In this document: piece after piece, positions 23,839-32,172 of the stretch | How positions within the stretch are numbered: the stretch's first letter is position 1 | Layout of the letters: the number at the start of each line of letters is the position of its first letter | Assembly (NCBI GenBank): GCA_031400455.1 | Contig: JANNPX010000005.1 | Span: forward strand, 26,451 to 90,450 | Reading direction: 5' to 3' | Length of the DNA: 64,000 nt | DNA from: JANXYW01 sp031400455 | GTDB lineage: Bacteria > Chloroflexota > Dehalococcoidia > DSTF01 > JACRBR01 | Program-made: the position numbers and the translations under genes | Notes under the pieces: generated by a model | Databases searched by the model: none | Told to the model about the DNA's origin: nothing | The model's input: the letters and a program-made list of their open reading frames with translations, nothing else

Positions 23839-24477
23839 ATGAAATCCACGCGAGACCTAATGCGCGATGTGCTCGCCGTTCGCGGCGAAGCTACGGTCGC
23901 CGACATCTCCAGCGACCTCGGCCTCAACCAGGCGAACATCCGCCGCCACCTCGAAGTGATGCGGGCGGAAGGTCTGGTAGACATAACTATGCGCCGCCAC
24001 GAGATCGGGCGTCCATCGTACGTGTACAAACTCACCGAGCGTGCTGAGGAGATGAGCGCGCACTATCCACGGCTCCTGAACCGCATGGTCAAGCGCCTCG
24101 CGTCGCAGCCGGAGTCAGCGCCGCTTTTGCTTCAGCTGTTCGACGGCGTTGCCGACGACGTTACGATGGCGCACCGCACGCAGGTGACGGGTGCAACGCT
24201 AGGCGAGCGGGTCGCCGAGACCAGCGCGGCGCTCAAGGAAGAGGGCATCGTCGACCACTGGCACAAGGACGCGGACGGTTTTCACCTGATGAATACGTCG
24301 TGTCCATATCGGAAGGCTGCCGAAGCGTCCGCCGCGCCGTGCCACGCCGATCACAAGGTCGTCGAATCGCTGATCGGTGTGCCGGTCGAGCAAATAAGCC
24401 GCATCGTAGACGGTCACCACATGTGCGAGTACATCGTGCGCGATATCGAGCAGCGCGTAGAAGTCGAATCGAAGTAA
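23839..24477 (+). CDS. sufR: SufR-like Fe-S cluster-responsive transcription regulator
   Basis: A 212-residue DeoR/ArsR-type regulator. The N-terminal winged helix has the recognition segment LGLNQANIRRHLEVMRAEG (residues 29-47). The C-terminal half carries conserved Cys residues: C154 in TSCPYRK, C168 in APCHADH and a third in HHMCEYIV. These are typical of SufR, which binds a [4Fe-4S] cluster and represses suf genes when clusters are plentiful. The gene starts the suf operon. The start ATG 23839 sits just after the -10. The palindrome at 23763-23778 is a candidate operator. Confidence 0.87.
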   Translation: MKSTRDLMRDVLAVRGEATVADISSDLGLNQANIRRHLEVMRAEGLVDITMRRHEIGRPSYVYKLTERAEEMSAHYPRLLNRMVKRLASQPESAPLLLQLFDGVADDVTMAHRTQVTGATLGERVAETSAALKEEGIVDHWHKDADGFHLMNTSCPYRKAAEASAAPCHADHKVVESLIGVPVEQISRIVDGHHMCEYIVRDIEQRVEVESK

Positions 24478-24530
24478 ATGGAGCGCGGGCGCCCTCGCCC
24501 GTAGCCGAGTGCCGAGAGAGTAGAGGACGG

Positions 24531-25313
24531 ATGGCGGACGAAGTACTGTTGAAGATTAGCGGCCTCAAGGTCGCCGTCGACAAGAAGCAGATCCTGAACG
24601 GCGTCGATCTGGTGGTGAATCGCGGCGAAGTGCACGCGATCATGGGCCCGAACGGCTCCGGTAAGAGCACGCTCGCGAACGCGCTCATGGGGCATCCGCG
24701 CTACGAGGTGACGGCCGGCTCAGTGCTGTTCAAGGGACAGGACATTCTCGGCCTCTCGCCCGACAAGCGCGCCCAGGCGGGCATGTTCCTCGCGTTCCAG
24801 TACCCCACGAGCATCCCGGGCGTAACGATGGTGAACTTCCTTCGTCAGGCCATGAAGGCCGTGCGCAACGAAGACGTGCCGGTACGAGAGTTCCGTGAGA
24901 AGCTGCTTGCCACGATGAAGCTGCTGAAGATGGACGAGCAGTTCGCGCGCCGCTACGTCAACGAAGGCTTCTCCGGCGGCGAAAAGAAGCGCGCCGAGAT
25001 CCTCCAGATGGGCATCCTTGACCCCGATCTGGCGATTATGGACGAGACCGACTCTGGCCTCGACATCGACGCGCTGCGGACCGTCGCCGAAGGCATCAAC
25101 GCGCTGACTTCGCCGAAGTTGGGCGTCGTGCTGATCACGCACTACCAGCGCCTGCTGAACTACATCAAGCCGCAGTTCGTCCACATCCTCTACCAGGGCC
25201 GCATCATCCAGTCCGGCGGCGCCGACCTGGCGCTGCAACTCGAAGAGCAGGGATACGACCCGGTCATCGCGGAGTATGGTCCCGCGCTTGCGGCGGCCGG
25301 AGAGAAGGCATAG
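24531..25313 (+). CDS. sufC: SufC, ATPase of the SUF Fe-S assembly complex
   Basis: A 260-residue ABC-type ATPase that drives SufBC2D, the scaffold building [4Fe-4S] and [2Fe-2S] clusters. Motifs: Walker A GPNGSGKST (residues 38-46), signature FSGGEKKR, Walker B LAIMDETDSGLDIDAL, and the H-loop region LITHYQRLL. The order sufC-sufB-sufD differs from actinobacterial sufBDC. GAGGAC precedes ATG 24531. sufB follows with a gap of 2 bp. Confidence 0.96.
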   Translation: MADEVLLKISGLKVAVDKKQILNGVDLVVNRGEVHAIMGPNGSGKSTLANALMGHPRYEVTAGSVLFKGQDILGLSPDKRAQAGMFLAFQYPTSIPGVTMVNFLRQAMKAVRNEDVPVREFREKLLATMKLLKMDEQFARRYVNEGFSGGEKKRAEILQMGILDPDLAIMDETDSGLDIDALRTVAEGINALTSPKLGVVLITHYQRLLNYIKPQFVHILYQGRIIQSGGADLALQLEEQGYDPVIAEYGPALAAAGEKA

Positions 25314-25315
25314 TC

Positions 25316-26746
25316 ATGGTTGCGAAAGTCACACCGGAACTCGCGAAGACGGACGGCTACAAGTTCGGATTCAACGACAACGACAACGCCGTCTACTCGT
25401 ACCGCACTGAGAAGGGGCTGAGCGAGGACGTCGTGCGCGAGATCTCGCGCGTGAAGAACGAGCCGCAGTGGATGATGGACTTCCGCCTCAAGTCGTATCA
25501 GCACTTCCTCGAGAAGCCGATGCCGACCGGCTTCTGGGGCGGCAGCATCCAGAACTACGATCTCGACTTCAACGACATCTACTACTACGCCCGCGCGTCC
25601 GACCGCCCCGAGGCGGACTGGTCCGACGTGCCGGAGTACATCAAGGACACCTTCGACAAGCTCGGCATCCCCGAGGCCGAGAAGAAGTCGCTGATCGCTG
25701 GCGTCGGCGCGCAGTACGACTCCGAGGTGGTGTACCACAGCATCCGCGCCGACCTCGAGAAGCTCGGCGTGATCTTCACCGACACGGACAGCGCGATGCG
25801 CGACTACCCGGACATGTTCCGCCAGTACTTCGGCACCATCGTGCCGCCGGCCGACAACAAGTTCGCGGCGCTGAACAGCGCGGTGTGGTCGGGCGGTAGC
25901 TTCGTCTACGTCCCGCCGGGAGTGAAGGTCGATATCCCCCTGCAGGCGTACTTCCGCATCAACAAAGAGAACATGGGCCAGTTCGAGCGGACGCTGATCA
26001 TCGCCGACGAGGGCAGCTACGTGCATTACGTCGAAGGTTGCACGGCACCGACGTACTCGACCGACTCGATGCACAGCGCCGTCGTCTAGATCATCGTGAA
26101 GAAGAACGCGCGCGTGCGCTACACGACGATCCAGAACTGGTCGACGAACGTCTATAACCTCGTGACGAAGCGCGCGGCAGCGTACGAGAACGCCGTCATG
26201 GAGTGGGTCGACGGCAACCTCGGCTCCCGTCTGACGATGAAGTACCCAAGCGTCTACCTGATGGAGCCCGGCGCGCACGGCGAGGTCCTCTCGCTCGCGA
26301 TGGCCGGCGACGGCCAGCACCAGGACGCGGGCGCGAAGATGGTACACGCGGCGCCGGACACGACCTCGACGATCATCTCCAAGTCCGTGTCGAAGGGCAG
26401 CGGTCGCACGAGCTACCGCGGCGCGCTCAAGGTGTACCCGGGCGCTGTCCGCTCGAAGGCCACCGTCCGCTGCGACGCGCTCCTGCTTGACGAGGAATCG
26501 CGCTCCGACACGTACCCGCTGATGGATATCGAGGAGGAGCAGGTGAACATCGGCCACGAGGCCTCCGTCTCGAAGGTGGGAGAAGACCAGCTCTTCTACC
26601 TGCAGAGCCGCGGCCTCACCGAGGTCGATGCCACCAAGATGATCGTCAACGGCTTCGTGGAACCGATCGTGAAGGAACTGCCGATGGAGTACGCCGTGGA
26701 GCTCAACCGCCTGATCGAGCTCCAGATGGAAGGCGCTGTTGGCTAG
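25316..26746 (+). pseudogene. sufB: SufB scaffold, interrupted by an in-frame TAG
   Basis: A 476-residue SufB frame broken by TAG at 26087-26089 (codon 258). The N-terminal 257 residues contain Cys242 in YVEGCTAP, equivalent to E. coli Cys254. The remaining 216 residues from GTG 26096 contain IQNW, VRCDALL, NIGHEASVSK and LFYLQSRGL, which hold the counterparts of Gln285, Trp287, Cys405 and His433/Glu434. Spacing from the Cys to the Gln equals that in E. coli, so no base is missing: the TAG replaces one residue, expected to be Glu (GAG). No Shine-Dalgarno precedes the second piece. TAG is a normal stop in many genes here. Recent mutation, readthrough or sequencing error are all possible. Confidence 0.88.
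26087..26089 (+). other. In-frame amber codon inside sufB
   Basis: GTC GTC TAG ATC ATC. Without the change the codon would most simply be GAG (one G to T change). All family sequences known to me continue V-V-E-I in this region. Confidence 0.85.
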
Positions 26747-26804
26747 TGCACTGCGACGCGGGCTCTCAGCTCGGGATGCACCGCCCACCGAAAGTAAAGT
26801 AGCT

Positions 26805-26822
26805 GCGGAGCTTCAGCTCCGC
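26805..26822. repeat. Intergenic hairpin GCGGAGC-TTCA-GCTCCGC
   Basis: A perfect 7-bp stem with a TTCA loop, 6 bp upstream of sufD. Related GTAG-hairpin sequences lie at 31201-31226 and 49851-49882. It may be part of a small dispersed element family and could influence sufD translation. Confidence 0.6.
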
Positions 26823-26827
26823 CCGAG

Positions 26828-28117
26828 ATGACGATGACACAACAATTGCTCGCCCCAGGTATCCGCGGCATTACGCGCGACGACGTCGAGAAGATGATCG
26901 CGCGACAAAACGATCCGGCCTCGACCTTCAGGCGAATTGCCCGGCTGCGACGAGAGGCATGGGACCTCTACGAAGGAATGGATCTCCCTGATTCCGGCGA
27001 TGAAGAATGGCGCCGGACGGACGTGAGAGCTCTCGACTTCGGCGAATTACGCACCTCTGAGCTAACCCACACCATAAGCGGCGATGCTGACACGGCTGTA
27101 ATCAGCTCGATGAGCGCCGCCCTTGAAAACTACGAGGTCGGATTCGAACGATTCGATACCGCCATGTTCGACCTAGTCCGTCCTGATGAATGGAAGTTCC
27201 TAGCGCTCAACGCAGCTCTTTGGTCCGATGGACTGTATGTCGACGTCGCGCCTGACACGGACGTCGCACTGCCCATCACGATGATGACACGCGGGTTGAC
27301 AGACGGTCGCGCAGCATTTCCCCGCTCGCTCGTCAGGGCGGGTAGAGGCTCCCGTGTACGCATCGTAGACGACTGCGGTTCCGATGACGTTCGCAAGTCC
27401 CTCGTAAGCTCGGCCGTGGAGATTGTGGTCGAGGATGGAGCGCACGTCGAGTACTACGACATCAACCGATGGGGTGACGGGGTCTACAACTTCAAGACCG
27501 TACGTGCCACCCTCGGCCGTGATGCGGAGTTCACCGCGATGGCCGCCGGCATCGGCAGCAAGCTGACGAAGATGCGCGTCGACGTCGAGATGCCGGAGTC
27601 TGGCGCGCAGGCGAAGCTGCTCGGCGTGACGTTCGGTGACGGCCACCAGCATTTCGACTACAGCACACTCCAGAACCACACCGGCAAACACACGATCAGC
27701 GACCTGCAATTCAAGTCGGCGCTGGCCGACTACGCATCGCTCGTTTGGCATGGAATCGTCCGTATTAACGAGACTGCGGGCGGCAGTGAGGCGAACCAGA
27801 CATCCCGTAACCTCCTCCTGAGCGAGCACGCCAAGGCCGCGCCGATCCCCATCCTCGAGATCAAGGCGCACGACGTGTCCAAGTGCAGCCACGGTGCGAC
27901 CGTCGGCCCCGTCGAGGAGACGGAGTTGTTCTACCTCGAATCGCGCGGCATCCCGCACGATCTCGCGGAGCACATGCTCGTCGAAGGCTTCTTCGCCGAC
28001 GTCATTGACCGAATCCCGAACCCGGAAGTGCGTGCCCGCGTGATGGATGCCGTCTTGGCGAAAGCCGGCGGTACCGCAGGTGCGCTGACCTTCGATGAAG
28101 TAATGAGTGCAACGTAA
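26828..28117 (+). CDS. sufD: SufD, Fe-S assembly scaffold subunit
   Basis: A 429-residue SufD that forms the SufBC2D complex with SufB and SufC. The N-terminal alpha region (EEWRRTDV, residues 58-65) is followed by the beta-helix core. The C-terminal part has the typical SufD segments: GDGHQHFDYSTLQNHTG, ANQTSRNLLLSEHAKA and KAHDVSKCSHGATVGPVEET, which holds the conserved His that pairs with SufB Cys in cluster assembly. The first about 640 bases look lower in GC and use rare codons (for example TTA and CTA) unlike the second half. The protein appears intact throughout. Confidence 0.93.
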   Translation: MTMTQQLLAPGIRGITRDDVEKMIARQNDPASTFRRIARLRREAWDLYEGMDLPDSGDEEWRRTDVRALDFGELRTSELTHTISGDADTAVISSMSAALENYEVGFERFDTAMFDLVRPDEWKFLALNAALWSDGLYVDVAPDTDVALPITMMTRGLTDGRAAFPRSLVRAGRGSRVRIVDDCGSDDVRKSLVSSAVEIVVEDGAHVEYYDINRWGDGVYNFKTVRATLGRDAEFTAMAAGIGSKLTKMRVDVEMPESGAQAKLLGVTFGDGHQHFDYSTLQNHTGKHTISDLQFKSALADYASLVWHGIVRINETAGGSEANQTSRNLLLSEHAKAAPIPILEIKAHDVSKCSHGATVGPVEETELFYLESRGIPHDLAEHMLVEGFFADVIDRIPNPEVRARVMDAVLAKAGGTAGALTFDEVMSAT

Positions 28118-28163
28118 GAACGGAAAACGAGACGCGGGAAGCGGGATTGCAAGGAATCGATCG

Positions 28164-28472
28164 ATGGCGTTCGAGACAGTCGCGAAGTTGAGCGATACAC
28201 CCCCCGGCACGATCAGCGTGCATGAGGTGAGCGGGGTACGTATCGCCCTGTGCAACGTGAATGGCCGCTTCTACGCGATCGATGACGTCTGCACGCACGA
28301 CGGCGGCCCGCTCGATCAGGGCGAACTCGAAGGCAATCTCGTCGAATGCCCCCGCCACGGCGCGCGCTTCGACGTCACGACCGGCCGCGCGATGACGCTG
28401 CCGGCCGTAGTCCCCGTAAAGACGTATCCCGTCGAGGTGGACGGCGATGACGTGAAAGTGGATATCAGTTAG
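28164..28472 (+). CDS. Rieske-type [2Fe-2S] ferredoxin, suf-associated
   Basis: A 102-residue small Rieske protein. The cluster motifs are C-x-H in DVCTHDGGPL (about residues 42-51) and C-x2-H in VECPRHGARFD (about 62-72). It has the short NirD/BphF-like form, with no signal peptide or membrane anchor. Its place between sufD and sufS suggests electron delivery during cluster assembly (inference); such Rieske genes occur in suf clusters of Actinobacteria and Chloroflexota. AAGGAA lies before ATG 28164. Confidence 0.92.
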   Translation: MAFETVAKLSDTPPGTISVHEVSGVRIALCNVNGRFYAIDDVCTHDGGPLDQGELEGNLVECPRHGARFDVTTGRAMTLPAVVPVKTYPVEVDGDDVKVDIS

Positions 28473-28542
28473 TCAGCGCTTCAGCTAGTGAGCCATTGCG
28501 AACTGCTGAGATGCTGACCGGCTGACGAACTGACAGGCCCAC

Positions 28543-29793
28543 ATGTACGACACGGACCAGATACGCAAGGATTTCCCCATCCTCGACCGTCAGGTGCACG
28601 GCAAGACGCTCGTGTACCTCGACAGTGCCGCGACGTCACAGAAGCCGCGGCAAGTGATCGACGCGCTGGTGCACTACTACGAGCACTACAACGCGAACAT
28701 CCACCGCGGCCTGCACACCCTCGCCGAAGAGGCGACCGCGGCGTACGAGGCGACGCGACTGAAGACAGGCCGATTCATCAACGCCGAGCATCCTCAAGAA
28801 GAGATCATCTTCACGCGCAACACGACCGAATCGATCAACCTCGTCTCGAACGCCTGGGGGCGCAAGTTCCTCAAACCCGGCGATGAGATCGTCTTCACTG
28901 CCATGGAGCACCACAGCAACCTGGTGCCGTGGCAGATGATCGCGCAGGCGACCGGCGCTACGCTGCGATACATCGATATCGACGACGACGGCAAGCTGAT
29001 CTGGGACGACGTACTTGCGAAGATCGGCGCGAAGACGAAGATCGTCGCCATCACGCAGATGTCGAACGTGCTCGGAACGATCAACCCGATCAAGGAGATC
29101 GCAGCGCTAGCACACCGGTTCGGCGCCGTCGTGCTGGTCGATGGCGCGCAGAGTGTGCCCCATATGCCGGTCGATGTGCGCGACCTCGACTGCGACTTCC
29201 TCGCGTTCTCCTCACACAAGATGCTCGGCCCCACGGGCGTCGGAGTCCTGTACGGCAAGCGCGACCTGCTGAACGCGATGGACCCGTACATGGGCGGCGG
29301 CGAGATGATCATGAAGGTCTCGTACGAATCGAGCACTTACGCCGCTCTCCCGAACAAGTTCGAAGCCGGTACACCGAACATCGCCGACGTCATCGCGTTC
29401 GGCTCGGCCATCGACTATCTCGAAGGCATCGGCATGGCGGCCGTTCGTGAGCACGAGATTGCGATCACGCAGTATGCGATCGACGCACTGACCGCCGTCG
29501 AAGGCGTCACCGTATACGGGCCTAAAGACGCGCGCGACAAGGGCGGCGCCGTCACCTTTAACTACGGCGAACTGCACCCGCACGACCTGAGCCAGGTGCT
29601 CGATCAGCAGGGAGTCGCCATCCGCGCCGGTCACCACTGCGCGCAACCCCTGATGCGTCGGCTGGGCTGCGTCGCGACCGCCAGAGCCAGTTTCTACATT
29701 TACAACCGGAACGACGAAGTGGACGCGCTGGTCGATGCGCTCGGCGCGGCGGACAGGATATTTGGACGTGCCCCAACCACAGCCGGAGCTTGA
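28543..29793 (+). CDS. sufS: SufS, group II cysteine desulfurase
   Basis: A 416-residue PLP enzyme releasing sulfur from L-cysteine as a persulfide for cluster assembly. The PLP-binding lysine is K226 in SSHKMLGPTG, and the catalytic cysteine is C366 in RAGHHCAQPLM. The N-terminal IRKDFPIL and LDSAATSQKP are typical of SufS. It passes sulfur to SufU encoded next, whose frame overlaps the sufS end by 26 bp. Start ATG 28543. Confidence 0.96.
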   Translation: MYDTDQIRKDFPILDRQVHGKTLVYLDSAATSQKPRQVIDALVHYYEHYNANIHRGLHTLAEEATAAYEATRLKTGRFINAEHPQEEIIFTRNTTESINLVSNAWGRKFLKPGDEIVFTAMEHHSNLVPWQMIAQATGATLRYIDIDDDGKLIWDDVLAKIGAKTKIVAITQMSNVLGTINPIKEIAALAHRFGAVVLVDGAQSVPHMPVDVRDLDCDFLAFSSHKMLGPTGVGVLYGKRDLLNAMDPYMGGGEMIMKVSYESSTYAALPNKFEAGTPNIADVIAFGSAIDYLEGIGMAAVREHEIAITQYAIDALTAVEGVTVYGPKDARDKGGAVTFNYGELHPHDLSQVLDQQGVAIRAGHHCAQPLMRRLGCVATARASFYIYNRNDEVDALVDALGAADRIFGRAPTTAGA

Positions 29794-30247
29794 GCTGGAC
29801 GAGCTCTACCGCGAGCTCATCCTCGATCACTACAAGAGCCCGCGTCACCACCAGAAGCTGGCACGTGCCGACGTCGTTGCCGAAGGCTACAACCCGGTGT
29901 GCGGCGACGAAGTCGAGATGGAGCTGGCGTTCGATGGGGATCGCATCGCCGATATCGGCCTCATCGGCCGCGGCTGCTCGATCAGCCAGGCGTCCGGATC
30001 GATGATGTCGGAACTCGTCCTCGGCAAGGACATCGCCGAGATCAGGCGCCTCAGCGCCGAGTTCACGCGCATGATGACTGAGCCTGACGGCACCGTACCG
30101 GAGGATCTCGGCGACCTCGAAGCGCTACAGGGCGCGGCGAAGTTCGCAGCCCGCGTGAAGTGCGCGACCCTCGCCTGGCACACACTGGCCGACGGCATCG
30201 CGCAGCACGAGAAGGGCGACGGCGTCGTGCGGAGGGAAGAGTCGTGA
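29768..30247 (+). CDS. sufU: SufU, zinc-dependent sulfur transfer protein
   Basis: A 159-residue SufU/IscU-like protein that takes persulfide sulfur from SufS. The three conserved Cys residues occur as NPVCGDE, GRGCSISQAS and VKCATLAW. The insertion of about 20 residues (LSAEFTRMMTEPDGTVPEDL) typical of SufU versus IscU is present, and a zinc site at the Cys ligands is expected. The start is GTG 29768, with AGGA 9 bases upstream; TTG 29762 is an alternative. It overlaps sufS, indicating coupled translation. Confidence 0.93.
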   Translation: MPQPQPELELDELYRELILDHYKSPRHHQKLARADVVAEGYNPVCGDEVEMELAFDGDRIADIGLIGRGCSISQASGSMMSELVLGKDIAEIRRLSAEFTRMMTEPDGTVPEDLGDLEALQGAAKFAARVKCATLAWHTLADGIAQHEKGDGVVRREES

Positions 30248-30720
30248 TACCAGTCAGGCGCCTCAATCACGCGGTGCTATATGTGCAGGATCTCGATCGC
30301 TCCGTCGAGTTCTACAAGACCGCATTCGGATTCGAAGAAATCGCTCGTGAGGGCGGCCAAATGGCGTTCCTTCGTGCCGCGGGATCGACGAACCACCATG
30401 ACCTCGGACTGCTCGCCGTCGGCGCGAACGCGCCGCGACCGCCGCGCGGCTCGACCGGCCTCTACCACCTCGCGTGGGAGGTGGCGAATATCGAAGACCT
30501 GAAGGATGCGCAGATGCAACTCGCGAACCTCAACGCGCTCTCCGGCCAAAGCGACCACGGCGCCACCAAGTCGCTGTACGGCGTCGACCCGGACGGCAAC
30601 GAGTTCGAAGTGATGTGGATGATGCCTCGAGAAGAATGGGGCGAGTTCGACCGCCGTGGCATCATCGCCCCACTGAACATGGCGCGTGAACTAGCGCAGC
30701 ACGGCAGCGCAAACGAATGA
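30244..30720 (+). CDS. VOC-family (glyoxalase/catechol dioxygenase) protein
   Basis: A 158-residue vicinal-oxygen-chelate protein with two beta-alpha-beta modules. Likely metal ligands are His in RRLNHAVLYV, His in LYHLAWEV and Glu in NEFEVMWMM, followed by PREEWGEFDR. This resembles catechol 2,3-dioxygenase-like proteins of short length. GTG 30244 overlaps the sufU stop by 4 bp, so it is translated with the suf genes. A VOC protein is not a standard SUF component. The substrate is unknown; a role in thiol or aldehyde detoxification is possible. Confidence 0.86.
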   Translation: MIPVRRLNHAVLYVQDLDRSVEFYKTAFGFEEIAREGGQMAFLRAAGSTNHHDLGLLAVGANAPRPPRGSTGLYHLAWEVANIEDLKDAQMQLANLNALSGQSDHGATKSLYGVDPDGNEFEVMWMMPREEWGEFDRRGIIAPLNMARELAQHGSANE

Positions 30721-30736
30721 ACTCCGCACGGCGGCT

Positions 30737-30769
30737 CTGTCATTCAGAGCGAAGCGAAGAACCTTGCTC
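30737..30769 (+). repeat. Dispersed intergenic repeat R1, copy 1
   Basis: Sequence of the form CTGTCATTCAGAGCGAAG continuing with CGAAGAACCTT. Two further copies lie at 47581-47613 and 63364-63396. Confidence 0.8.
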
Positions 30770-30865
30770 GATCTGCACGAGTCGAGTCGCCTGGCACTAG
30801 GGTCGGTACGAAGCCGTCTGCCCAATTTAGGATCGCGAACGATAGCTACAGAGAGAGGTTGAACC

Positions 30866-31186
30866 ATGTCGGTTAAAGGTCTGCTGTCAGAAGAATTGGT
30901 GATGGAGCGGGTGAAGGACGTCTTCGACCCTGAAATCCACCTCAGCATCGTCGAACTTGGTCTCGTCTACGGCGTAGACATCACCGACGACGGCGTCGTA
31001 ACCGTCGAGTACACGCTGACGAGCCCGGGCTGCCCGCTGGGTGCCGTGATCGACGGCCAGATCCAGGATGTTCTCATCGACCTCCCCGGCGTGAAGCAGG
31101 TCATCGGCAAGCTCACGTTCTCGCCGCCCTGGGATCCGAAGACGATGGCCAGCGACGACGTAAAGATGCAGCTCGGCATCTGGTAG
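30866..31186 (+). CDS. sufT: SufT/MIP18 family (DUF59) Fe-S maturation protein
   Basis: A 106-residue DUF59 protein, the size of SufT. The family motifs DPEIHLSIVELGLVYG (residues 21-36) and TLTSPGCPLGAVIDG (with the conserved Cys) are intact, and the end LTFSPPWDPKTMASDDVKMQLGIW is typical. SufT aids cluster transfer to target enzymes. A GAGAGAGG ribosome site lies before ATG 30866. It is separated from the VOC gene by 145 bp carrying repeat R1, so it may have its own promoter. Confidence 0.92.
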   Translation: MSVKGLLSEELVMERVKDVFDPEIHLSIVELGLVYGVDITDDGVVTVEYTLTSPGCPLGAVIDGQIQDVLIDLPGVKQVIGKLTFSPPWDPKTMASDDVKMQLGIW

Positions 31187-31207
31187 AGTCACGTGGTCGC
31201 GTAGGGG

Positions 31208-31221
31208 CGGGGCTCGCCCCG
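31208..31221. terminator. Hairpin between convergent genes, candidate bidirectional terminator
   Basis: CGGGG-CTCG-CCCCG within GTAGGGGCGGGGCTCGCCCC, between sufT (plus) and the phosphatase gene (minus). It may also be a member of the GTAG-hairpin family. Confidence 0.5.
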
Positions 31222-31243
31222 TCCGGTTTGCGCTTTCGCGCCG

Positions 31244-31804
31244 CTACGTCTCGACCACCACCGTCCGCACCGCGCAGTTCTCCAACGGCGTGACCACGAA
31301 CGCATCGATCGCCTTCCCGGCGAGATAGTCGAGAGCGACGCTCATCGCGCCGCCATGGGTGACGAGTATCAACTCGCGCCCGGGCGGTGACGCCCGCAGT
31401 CGGTCGAGGAACTGCACCACACGCTCCCGAACGTCCGCCCAGCTCTCACCGCCTTCGATGCGAAAATGTGGATCGCGCCAAAGCGCCATCGTCTCCTCGC
31501 CGATGTCGGAGTAGAGTTGCCCGCGCGCGTACCCAAAGTTCCGCTCGCGGAGCGCAGGCTCCCGCACGATCGGTAGCGCCAGCCGCTCCGAGATCGCCGC
31601 TGCCGTTTCCATCGTGCGGGCATAGTCGCTAGCGAGAATCGCTTCCGCTCGCGTCGTCTCCGCCAGCGTTGCCGCCACGGTGATCGCCTGCGCCCGCCCG
31701 GCATCGCTCAGAGGAATGTCGGGCATCTGAAAGCGCCGCTCAGCGTTCCCTGGCGTCTCGCCGTGGCGTACGAAGTGCAGTGTGAGTGTGGCGGTCCTTG
31801 TCAT
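31244..31804 (-). CDS. Histidine phosphatase family protein (phosphoglycerate-mutase-like)
   Basis: A 186-residue branch-1 histidine phosphatase. The catalytic RHG is in HFVRHGETPGN (residues 9-19), with Arg in SDYARTMETA, the acidic residue in ALRERNFG, and the second His in LVTHGGAMSV. It probably dephosphorylates a small metabolite such as alpha-ribazole phosphate or a sugar phosphate. ATG 31804 is chosen because upstream residues (to 31858) do not fit the family. No clear ribosome site was seen. It converges with sufT. Confidence 0.87.
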   Translation of the reverse strand: MTRTATLTLHFVRHGETPGNAERRFQMPDIPLSDAGRAQAITVAATLAETTRAEAILASDYARTMETAAAISERLALPIVREPALRERNFGYARGQLYSDIGEETMALWRDPHFRIEGGESWADVRERVVQFLDRLRASPPGRELILVTHGGAMSVALDYLAGKAIDAFVVTPLENCAVRTVVVET

Positions 31805-32172
31805 CGGCGGCACGATAACGGCGCGCGCTTTACAACTCAACCCGGGTTCGTTCGCCACCGCTTGTCAAATCCGGCGGCCTGCTGTACGATCCCCGAACCC
31901 TTATGGAAGCGTTCTTCTGCGCTCGCGGCTACTTCCGCGTACGCCGGAGCAAGCGGGGTCGCCGTGGCGACCTCGTTGCGTTTTCTTAGAGGATCCAGAT
32001 TCGTCCGTGTCTCGTGACACCGATTGTGAATTGCGTTACAATTGGCAACTTCAAGGCACCTAGCGGGTATTGACGAGATCGTTCGAATCTACAGGCCCGA
32101 CCAGGAATGGGACGCCTGCGGCACCGGCTTCGCCGCCGAACCCGCTGATGATCCCTCCGGAAGTGAGGAACC
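31805..32172. other. Intergenic region before gltB
   Basis: 368 bp between divergent genes. It holds the candidate gltB promoter at 32014-32042; no gene, tRNA or clear repeat was found in the remainder. Confidence 0.6.
32014..32042 (+). promoter_or_regulatory. Candidate promoter of gltBD
   Basis: GTGACA (32014-32019) and TACAAT (32037-32042), spacing 17. Transcription would begin near 32049, about 124 nt before the GTG start, leaving room for leader regulation. Confidence 0.5.

Noticed and set aside
24300..24530. Upstream extension of sufC to 24300
   Set aside because: It overlaps the sufR gene and gives basic shadow residues; ATG 24531 is followed by the true SufC N-terminus.
26096..26746. 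Independent gene for the C-terminal SufB half starting at GTG 26096
   Set aside because: No ribosome site lies before it and the frame is continuous with the first half apart from the TAG, so it is reported as one interrupted gene.
25316..26746. Reassignment of TAG to an amino acid in this organism
   Set aside because: Many other genes here end in TAG (crotonase, amine oxidase, etfB, ureohydrolase neighbours), so TAG is a normal stop.
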